NCBI RefSeq assembly: GCF_002951615.1
Contig: NZ_CP019062.1
Location: 2,108,001-2,172,000 of the forward strand
DNA: 64,000 nt
Direction of reading: 5' to 3'
Source: Rahnella sikkimica
Lineage (GTDB): Bacteria; Pseudomonadota; Gammaproteobacteria; Enterobacterales; Enterobacteriaceae
Both the position numbers and the translations under genes were made by a program. Positions 57,818 to 64,000 of this stretch are shown here, piece after piece (position 1 is the stretch's first letter; every line of letters begins with the position of its first letter). The notes under the pieces are model-generated. The model saw only the letters and a list, made by a program, of their open reading frames with translations. It was not told the origin of the DNA and searched no databases.

Positions 57818-60400
57818 TCAGGCCGGTTTGACTTCCAGCGTCTGCGTCACAGGGAAAGCCTGTGCGTTACGCGGAAGCTGGTCGTAGTAAGCGCTCCACG
57901 CCTGCTGATCGGGTTGCGTCCACACTGCGGAGTGTAAACGCGCCATCAGCACAGGATCGCTCAGCAAGACCAGACGGTCAGCTTTGCCCAAATCTTTTGG
58001 TCCGGTTTTCAGCGCCTGTTCCAGACGGGCGCGACGACCGTTTTCTACGGTTTCACGCAGCAGGTGACGGGATGTCGCCATCGCCGTCGCCAGTGCGTTG
58101 AAGCCCGGATCAAAGACCGCATGCATAAAGCCGTTTTGCAGCTTACGTTCGCGGTTCAGCGCCAGGTATTCCTCAGTCGCGACAAGCTCGCGCGGCGGAT
58201 CGTACTCTTCCGGGATCAGGAACAGTTTGGCTTTCTTACTCTTAATCCCCAGCGTTGCACGGCTCGACAGCACGGAAACAATCGGTGACAGGATCAGAGA
58301 GAAGACGATAGGAGCCAGCCACCACAAGAAACGCAAGTCCAGCCACGCCATACCGGCAGCCCAGACGGCACCAAGCAGAAGCTGCGAACCGTGGCGTTTA
58401 AATGCTTCGCCCCACGGCGTGTCATCATCGTCACGCTGCGGAGAGTTCCAGACCACTTCCCAACCCAGGAATGCGCTGACCACGAAAACGGTGTGGAACA
58501 ACATACGCACCGGTGCGAGCAGCACCGAGAACAGCATTTCCAGGAACATGGAAACCAGCAGACGGAATGCACCACCAAATTGCTTCGCTCCCTTCGCCCA
58601 AATCAGGACGATACTCAGCAGTTTTGGCAGGAACAGCAGAACCATGGTCGTCGAGAACAGGGCAATTGCCAGCTCAGGACGCCATTGCGGCCATACCGGG
58701 AATAACTGACGCGGCTGCAGGAAGTACGTTGGCTCCATCAGCGTATGCACCACCTGCAATGCCGTGGACAACGCAAGGAACGTAAACCACAGCGGCGCAG
58801 AAAGGTAGGACATCACGCCCGTCAGGAAAACCGCACGGTGAACCGGGTGCATGCCTTTCACCAGGAACAGACGGAAGTTCATCAGGTTACCGTGACACCA
58901 GCGACGGTCGCGTTTCAGCTCGTCGAGCAGGTTTGGCGGTAATTCTTCATAACTGCCCGGCAGATCATAAGCAATCCACACGCCCCAGCCCGCACGACGC
59001 ATCAGCGCAGCTTCCACAAAGTCGTGAGACATGATGGAACCGGCAAATGAACCTTCCCCCGGCAACGGCGCAAGCGCACAGTGCTCGATGAACGGTTTCA
59101 CGCGGATAATCGCGTTGTGCCCCCAGTAGTGGGATTCACCCAACTGCCAGAAATGCAGACCGGCGGTAAACAGCGGGCCGTAAACGCGGGTCGCAAACTG
59201 CTGGCAACGCGCATACAGCGTATCCATGCCTGACGCTTTTGGCGCAGACTGGATAATACCGGCGTTCGGGTTAGCATCCATCAGACGAGCCAGACCGGTC
59301 AGACATTCACCGCTCATGACGCTGTCCGCATCGAGAATAACCATGTAGGCATATTCCCCGCCCCAGCGACGGCACCAGTCATCAATGTTTCCGCTTTTAC
59401 GCTTCACACGGCGACGGCGACGGCGATAGAAGATGCGTCCGTGACCGTCTACGTCGCGGCACACTTCCATCCAGGCTTTTTGTTCAGCGACACAGATATC
59501 CGGATCGTAGCTGTCACTCAGCACGTAGATATCAAACTGATCCAAATCACCGGTGGCTTTAACGGATTCATAAGTGGCACGCAGGCCCGCGAAAACGCGT
59601 TCCACGTCTTCGTTACAAATCGGCATGATCAGCGCAGTGCGGTTATTCGGGTTCAGCGGCTCATCGCCCTTAGTCGAGGCGGTGATGCTGTATTTGTCGC
59701 GCCCGATAAGCAATTGTAAAAAGCCCATCAGAGCCGTCCAGAAACCGGCCGACACCCAACAGAACAGAATGGCAAACAGCACCAGAATCCCGGTCTGTAA
59801 TACGTACGGCAGCAGTTGCAGAACCGACTGTAACCAGTTCTGGTTCAGCATATCGCTCGGGTCGATCAGCGCCCATCCCTGATAAGGCAGGATGGTTTTC
59901 ATGTACCAGGTAGCGATCGCCGTCTGCACCAGCATCAGAACCAGCAGGATATAACGGCGCACCGAACCGGCATGACGCCAGCGTTTTTCTGACTCAGGCA
60001 TATCGGCAACGGTATGACGGGAAGCAGCGCTGCGCCCCATCAGGTTGTCCCAGAAACGCCCGACCGGGTTAGTCCGCCAGACGTCCGGGAACATGCTCGA
60101 ACGCTTCACCGGCGGCATTGCGCTTGCGATGGTGCGTCCTTCGTTGTCCACTTCGTCGAGAGAACCGTTTGCCAGCGCATCCGGCCAGCTTGCGCCGACA
60201 CGCGCTTTCACTGACAGCAAAGGCGCGTCAGGGTCAGGAGCATTAGCAAAGGCTGTCACATCACCGCCTAAGCGGTGATGTACGGTCGCAAAAGCCTGCT
60301 CATCTTCAGCGGGAAGCTGCTGAGTGAGCGCCGCTTTCTGGTCATCAGTAAGCGGCAAAGCTTCTACATAATCATGAGTAGCGTGCGTTGACTTATTCAT
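57818..60400 (-). CDS. opgH: OpgH (MdoH), glucan glucosyltransferase
   Basis: This 860-aa inner-membrane glycosyltransferase of family 2 polymerises UDP-glucose into osmoregulated periplasmic glucans. In E. coli it also delays FtsZ assembly in rich medium through its N-terminus. About eight membrane helices surround a catalytic domain with D-x-D in [11 protein letters not shown] (near 390), [13 protein letters not shown] and the RDRRWCHGN (QxxRW-type) motif. The start at 60400 (MNKSTHATH) overlaps the opgG end by 8 bp. An upstream in-frame start at 60430 lies inside opgG. Confidence 0.97.
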   Translation of the reverse strand: MNKSTHATHDYVEALPLTDDQKAALTQQLPAEDEQAFATVHHRLGGDVTAFANAPDPDAPLLSVKARVGASWPDALANGSLDEVDNEGRTIASAMPPVKRSSMFPDVWRTNPVGRFWDNLMGRSAASRHTVADMPESEKRWRHAGSVRRYILLVLMLVQTAIATWYMKTILPYQGWALIDPSDMLNQNWLQSVLQLLPYVLQTGILVLFAILFCWVSAGFWTALMGFLQLLIGRDKYSITASTKGDEPLNPNNRTALIMPICNEDVERVFAGLRATYESVKATGDLDQFDIYVLSDSYDPDICVAEQKAWMEVCRDVDGHGRIFYRRRRRRVKRKSGNIDDWCRRWGGEYAYMVILDADSVMSGECLTGLARLMDANPNAGIIQSAPKASGMDTLYARCQQFATRVYGPLFTAGLHFWQLGESHYWGHNAIIRVKPFIEHCALAPLPGEGSFAGSIMSHDFVEAALMRRAGWGVWIAYDLPGSYEELPPNLLDELKRDRRWCHGNLMNFRLFLVKGMHPVHRAVFLTGVMSYLSAPLWFTFLALSTALQVVHTLMEPTYFLQPRQLFPVWPQWRPELAIALFSTTMVLLFLPKLLSIVLIWAKGAKQFGGAFRLLVSMFLEMLFSVLLAPVRMLFHTVFVVSAFLGWEVVWNSPQRDDDDTPWGEAFKRHGSQLLLGAVWAAGMAWLDLRFLWWLAPIVFSLILSPIVSVLSSRATLGIKSKKAKLFLIPEEYDPPRELVATEEYLALNRERKLQNGFMHAVFDPGFNALATAMATSRHLLRETVENGRRARLEQALKTGPKDLGKADRLVLLSDPVLMARLHSAVWTQPDQQAWSAYYDQLPRNAQAFPVTQTLEVKPA

Positions 60401-61928
60401 TTGCAGGCAGCTGATAGCTCCAGGTTTCACTCAGTGTTTTATCGCCATTAGCCAGAGAAGCGCGCATTTCGATCGCCTTCTTCGGATCTTTCACTTTCAG
60501 GCGCAGCGTCAGACGCCAGCCTTTGGTTACCGGATTATAGCGGACAGTGTTTTCAACCAGTTCACCGTTGTCACCCACGCTGACCTGAGACGCCACCGGA
60601 GTGTCGCTTTTCAGGGCTTTCAGGTTTGGACCGACAAAATCAACCAAGAAGGCCACGCTGCCGTCTGGCTCACGGATCAGATTCGACTGCTTCACATCGC
60701 CGGTAGAACGCATGGTACGTTCGACCCACGCCAGATCAGGAGAATGTATTTTTTCTTCTTCACGGGTGAAATGCAGACGGTAGTTCAGGCTCAGCGGCTT
60801 ACCGACATCCGGCAATTGTTCCGGCGTCCAGAAGGCTACGATGTTGTCGTTGGTTTCGTCAGCTGTTGGAATTTCCACCAGCTCAACTTTCCCTTTGCCC
60901 CAGTCGCCTTTGGTTTCAACCCAGCCGCTCGGACGCAGGTCGTAGCGATCGTCGAGATCTTCAAAGTTGGAGAAGCTGCGGCCACGTTGCAGCAGACCGA
61001 AACCTTTCGGGTTCTCCATAGAGAACTGGCTGACAGCAAGGTGTTTCGGATTGTTCAGCGGACGCCAGATCCATTCACCGTTACCGGCATGGATAGACAG
61101 ACCATTGGAATCATGCAGTGCCGGACGATAGTTCATCACCGGGGAAGGCTGGTTCGCGCCAAACAGGAACATGCTGGTCAGCGGGGCGACGCCCAGTTTG
61201 CCGACTTTGTCACGCAGGTAAACTTGTGACTGCACGTCAACGGTCGCTTCTTTGCCCGGATACACATCCAGACGATAAGCGCCGGTTGCGCGCGGAGAAT
61301 CGAGCAAGGCGTAAATGACTAAATGTTTTTCGTCTGGGTTAGGACGTTCGATCCAGAACTCGCGGAAACGCGGGAATTCTTCGCCGGAAGCCAGCGCGGT
61401 GTCGATAGCCAGACCACGAGCAGACAAGCCATAAACCTGGCCTTTACCGATGACGCGGAAGTAGCTGGCACCCAGCACACTCATTATTTCATCATCTTTA
61501 TCTGCTTTATTGATCGGATAAAGCACTTTGAAGCCAGCAAAACCGAGGTTTTTGACAGAGTCAGCGTCATGTTTGACGTTGCCAAAGTTAAAATAATCCG
61601 GGCTGTATTTGATTTCTTTGACGGAGTCAGCCGTGACTTCGTTGATTTTTACCGGAGTGTCGAAGTACATCCCCTGATGGTAGAACTCAAGCTTGAAAGG
61701 CGTATTCTGGTTTTTCCAGTACGCTTTGTCATGATTGAATTGAATTTGTTGGTAATCTGCGAATTTAAGATCGCGGAATTGAGATGGAAGATTGCTTTTC
61801 GGCGCTTCGTAACCTTTATCGGCTAATGCCTTCGCTTGTTTGGCAACATCATCTATAGAAAAAGCCCAGGCAGATGAGGTGAACATAGTCATCAACACTG
61901 CGGCACTTAGCAAACGGACTTTGATCAT
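60393..61928 (-). CDS. opgG: OpgG (MdoG), periplasmic glucan biosynthesis protein
   Basis: This 511-aa periplasmic protein is needed for beta-1,6 branching and release of osmoregulated periplasmic glucans. A signal peptide ends SSAWA-FS (about residue 22). The long beta-sandwich domain (with [16 protein letters not shown] and [19 protein letters not shown]) and the C-terminal Ig-like domain match E. coli (also 511 aa). The start at 61928 ([10 protein letters not shown]) fits the signal peptide; the frame is open to 61988. It is first in opgGH and divergent from opgC. Confidence 0.97.
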   Translation of the reverse strand: MIKVRLLSAAVLMTMFTSSAWAFSIDDVAKQAKALADKGYEAPKSNLPSQFRDLKFADYQQIQFNHDKAYWKNQNTPFKLEFYHQGMYFDTPVKINEVTADSVKEIKYSPDYFNFGNVKHDADSVKNLGFAGFKVLYPINKADKDDEIMSVLGASYFRVIGKGQVYGLSARGLAIDTALASGEEFPRFREFWIERPNPDEKHLVIYALLDSPRATGAYRLDVYPGKEATVDVQSQVYLRDKVGKLGVAPLTSMFLFGANQPSPVMNYRPALHDSNGLSIHAGNGEWIWRPLNNPKHLAVSQFSMENPKGFGLLQRGRSFSNFEDLDDRYDLRPSGWVETKGDWGKGKVELVEIPTADETNDNIVAFWTPEQLPDVGKPLSLNYRLHFTREEEKIHSPDLAWVERTMRSTGDVKQSNLIREPDGSVAFLVDFVGPNLKALKSDTPVASQVSVGDNGELVENTVRYNPVTKGWRLTLRLKVKDPKKAIEMRASLANGDKTLSETWSYQLPANE

Positions 61929-62257
61929 ACGTGACCCTATGGAAAAATTTTTATCCGACACCTTATCTCCTATGCGCGCTTCAATCATTCACTGTAACTA
62001 TTTTAAGGGAAGTGTCAGGTTTCCGACAACTTGAGCAGTCGATGGTTCAGCCATTGATGAACCGTTTAAGCGCAACAGGGTACAAGGATATCAATTCGTT
62101 GAAACTCCGGCTATGGAAACTTGTCCTATAACAAGGCATGTTTTAAGGTAAGAAACTAAACTAATGTCAACGACGATCATTTTTGGTTACCTGAGAAATT
62201 ACCCTTAAGACAAACTTCGCTCTAAAATTAGGATGAGCCACTTACAACGGATACGTA
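61929..62257. other. opgG-opgC divergent intergenic region
   Basis: These 329 bp contain the promoters of opgGH (leftward) and opgC (rightward). No convincing consensus promoter, operator or small gene was found by eye. In E. coli opgGH is osmotically controlled. Confidence 0.5.
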
Positions 62258-63442
62258 ATGAAACCACAAAAACCGCAACGTGAGTTTTTCCTGGACTCTA
62301 TCCGCGCCTATTTGATGCTGCTGGGTATTCCTTTCCATATATCATTGATTTACTCCAGTCATATCTGGGCGGTAAACAGTGCGGTGCCTTCGCACGGCCT
62401 GACAATTTTCAATGATATTATTCACGCCTTCCGGATGCAGGTTTTCTTCGTCATCTCCGGGTATTTTTCTTATATGCTGTACGAGCGCTACGACTCACAC
62501 CAGTGGCTCAAGGTGCGTCTTGAGCGGGTCGCTATCCCGCTGGTGGCGGCATTTCCGCTGATCACCCTCCCACAGCTTTATTTTTTGATGAAATTCACGG
62601 ATAAATTTTCCGGCTGGGGAAATATGGATTTCTATCAAAAGATTAACATTACCGTTTGGGAATTAGTGTCCCATTTATGGTTCCTGTTAACGCTGGTTAT
62701 TCTGACCAGCATTTGTTTTTACCTTTTCAAATTCATTAAAGAAATTAAGACTAATCGTATTCAATTAATAAAAAGCCGAACCAACACGTTAGGAAAACTC
62801 TCAATTGTATTTTTATTTATCGGCTTAATTTACGCGGCGTTTAACCGCGGACTGTATCTTTTTGCACCTCATTTACTTTCTAACGGTGCGTTTAATTTCA
62901 TCGTTATGCAGACATTGTTTTATCTGCCATTTTTCATCCTCGGCGCGTTTGCTTATAAATTCTCCTGGTTGAAAGAGCTGTTCCTGAAGCCATCAGCCAC
63001 AGCGGGTGTGGTAAGCATCTTCCTGTTCGCCGCTTACATGTTTAATCAGCACGTGAATACTCCGCAGCTGTACTCGATGGAAATCGACGCCATCATCACC
63101 ACCCTGCTGGGGATCCTGATGGTTAACGTGGTGTTTTCATTCAGCCATTACCTGCTCAACTTTCAGGCACCGTGGATCACTTATCTGGTGAATTCGTCGC
63201 TGTTTATCTATCTGATTCATCACCCGTTAACGCTGATTTACGGGGCATTTATCACGCCGAAGATCCACAGCGACTGGCTGGGCTTCTGGCTGGGTCTGGT
63301 GTTTGTCTTCGGTATCGCGTTCATTCTTTACGAAGTGCACAAACGCATTCCGATTCTGCGATTCCTCTTCTCGGGTAAACCGCAGCATACGGCGAAGAAA
63401 AATGCGTCGGACACCACGCCACCGCAAAATCAGGCGTCCTGA
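62258..63442 (+). CDS. opgC: OpgC (MdoC), glucan succinyltransferase
   Basis: This 394-aa integral membrane protein of the acyltransferase-3 family adds succinyl groups to periplasmic glucans. The N-terminal FFLDSIRAYLMLLGIPFH with the catalytic His, then VISGYFSYMLYERY, and about ten membrane helices are visible. The C-terminus is cytoplasmic and basic. It is divergent from opgGH, as in E. coli. Confidence 0.95.
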   Translation: MKPQKPQREFFLDSIRAYLMLLGIPFHISLIYSSHIWAVNSAVPSHGLTIFNDIIHAFRMQVFFVISGYFSYMLYERYDSHQWLKVRLERVAIPLVAAFPLITLPQLYFLMKFTDKFSGWGNMDFYQKINITVWELVSHLWFLLTLVILTSICFYLFKFIKEIKTNRIQLIKSRTNTLGKLSIVFLFIGLIYAAFNRGLYLFAPHLLSNGAFNFIVMQTLFYLPFFILGAFAYKFSWLKELFLKPSATAGVVSIFLFAAYMFNQHVNTPQLYSMEIDAIITTLLGILMVNVVFSFSHYLLNFQAPWITYLVNSSLFIYLIHHPLTLIYGAFITPKIHSDWLGFWLGLVFVFGIAFILYEVHKRIPILRFLFSGKPQHTAKKNASDTTPPQNQAS

Positions 63443-63463
63443 CGCTACGTGCGCAGCGAAAAC

Positions 63464-63497
63464 AAAAAGGGCCGTGCGGTTAAGCATGGCCCTTTTG
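63464..63497. terminator. Bidirectional terminator, opgC / HlyD-type adaptor
   Basis: AAAAGGGCC (63465-63473) / GGCCCTTTT (63488-63496) has further G-T and G-C pairing inside and lies between convergent genes. Confidence 0.87.
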
Positions 63498-63529
63498 CTT
63501 TCTGGTGTCTGGATTTTGAAGAGTGAAAC

Positions 63530-64000
63530 TCAGCGTGATGCGGTATCTATTGTCGGGATTACGGACATCCCGACTTTTAGCCGCTTCGCGTCGGCCTGAT
63601 CTTTATCCAGCACAATCTTCACCGCCAGACGCTGCACCACTTTGGTGTAGTTACCGGTCGCATTATCCGGTGAAATCGGCGAAAAAGTGACGCCCGTCGC
63701 CGGAGAAATACTGTCTACTTTCCCTTTCAGCGTCACGCCCGGCAGTGCATCGATTTTGATATCAACAGGCTGATTCTGCTGAACATCGCCCAGCTGCGTT
63801 TCCAGATAATTCGCCACAATATAGGCATCATGAAGCGGCACAACGGCCAGCACGCGCGTTCCTGCGCTGACATAACCGCCAATGCGCAAAGAACGTTGCC
63901 CGACCACGCCGTCAACCGGTGCCGTGATTTCTGTATAGGTAAGATTCAGTTTCGCCTGCGCCAGCGCGGTCGCCGCAGAATCAATCGCTGCTTTGGCCTG
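63530..64000 (-). CDS. HlyD/EmrA-type membrane fusion protein (partial)
   Basis: The C-terminal 156 codons are present; the N-terminus lies beyond the right edge. The visible part ends an alpha-hairpin (AKAAIDSAATALAQAKLNL), then gives the lipoyl half-motif YTEITAPVDGVVGQRSL and the beta-barrel region (VDSISPATGVTFSPISPDNAT). This is the EmrA/AaeA-type adaptor sequence for MFS or related exporters. The partner transporter is outside the window. Confidence 0.9.
   Translation of the reverse strand, partial: QAKAAIDSAATALAQAKLNLTYTEITAPVDGVVGQRSLRIGGYVSAGTRVLAVVPLHDAYIVANYLETQLGDVQQNQPVDIKIDALPGVTLKGKVDSISPATGVTFSPISPDNATGNYTKVVQRLAVKIVLDKDQADAKRLKVGMSVIPTIDTASR

Overview
The window is chromosomal DNA of a gammaproteobacterium of the order Enterobacterales. 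The gene content and order match the E. coli ycf/yce region (about 24-25 min) over most of its length, and protein identity to E. coli is high. Base composition, the absence of some E. coli genes and the extra genes suggest a Yersiniaceae-type relative (Rahnella/Serratia-like). The genus is inference. No rRNA, tRNA, insertion sequence, prophage or CRISPR array was seen.

Layout. (1) 1-6400: lolCDE lipoprotein-release ABC transporter (lolE cut by the window edge) and divergent mfd. (2) 6395-12770: an accessory block placed between mfd and ycfJ, where E. coli has ldtC/bhsA. It encodes a Tat-exported molybdenum hydroxylase (large subunit, 2Fe-2S subunit, tri-haem cytochrome c) and, divergently, a MocA-type cytidylyltransferase and an XdhC-type cofactor insertase. 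(3) 12.8-21.2 kb: ycfJ, ndh, ycfP, nagZ, thiK, lpoB, ycfL, hinT, ptsG. (4) 21.2-31.9 kb: the leftward envelope and fatty-acid superoperon yceD-rpmF-plsX-fabH-fabD-fabG-acpP-fabF-pabC-mltG-tmk-holB-tatD. (5) 32-37.6 kb: yceF (maf), rluC, and rne with its long conserved leader. (6) 37.6-42.9 kb: an ABM-family monooxygenase, pyrC, SOS-controlled dinI, bssS, solA, an RcsA-like LuxR regulator and a MarR regulator. The flg-to-grxB block that separates rne and pyrC in E. coli is missing here. (7) 42.9-48.2 kb: a leftward operon of a periplasmic adaptor (frameshifted), an RND pump and a TqsA-like AI-2E transporter. (8) 48.7-64 kb: yceJ-yceI, trhO, an old-yellow-enzyme reductase, lpxL, a DoxX protein, mdtG, a Met/His/Pro-rich exported protein, a VOC protein, msyB, yceK, opgGH, divergent opgC, and the end of an HlyD/EmrA adaptor.

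How the genes work together. Much of the window concerns building the envelope: phospholipid and fatty-acid synthesis, lipid A acylation (lpxL), lipoprotein release (lolCDE), peptidoglycan synthesis and recycling (mltG, lpoB, nagZ) and osmoregulated periplasmic glucans (opgGHC). It also holds central housekeeping genes (rne, rluC, mfd, holB, tmk, pyrC) and respiration and sugar entry (ndh, ptsG). Regulatory sites readable by eye include a LexA box before dinI, adjacent PdhR and FNR boxes before ndh, Mlc/CRP/SgrS-type sites before ptsG, and paired TTGCGCAA palindromes in the divergent molybdoenzyme promoter.

No clearly new system was found. The items most worth a second look are the five-gene molybdenum hydroxylase cluster and its operator pair, the RND/TqsA operon with its broken adaptor and upstream perfect palindrome, the RcsA-like orphan regulator, and the Met/His/Pro-rich periplasmic protein.
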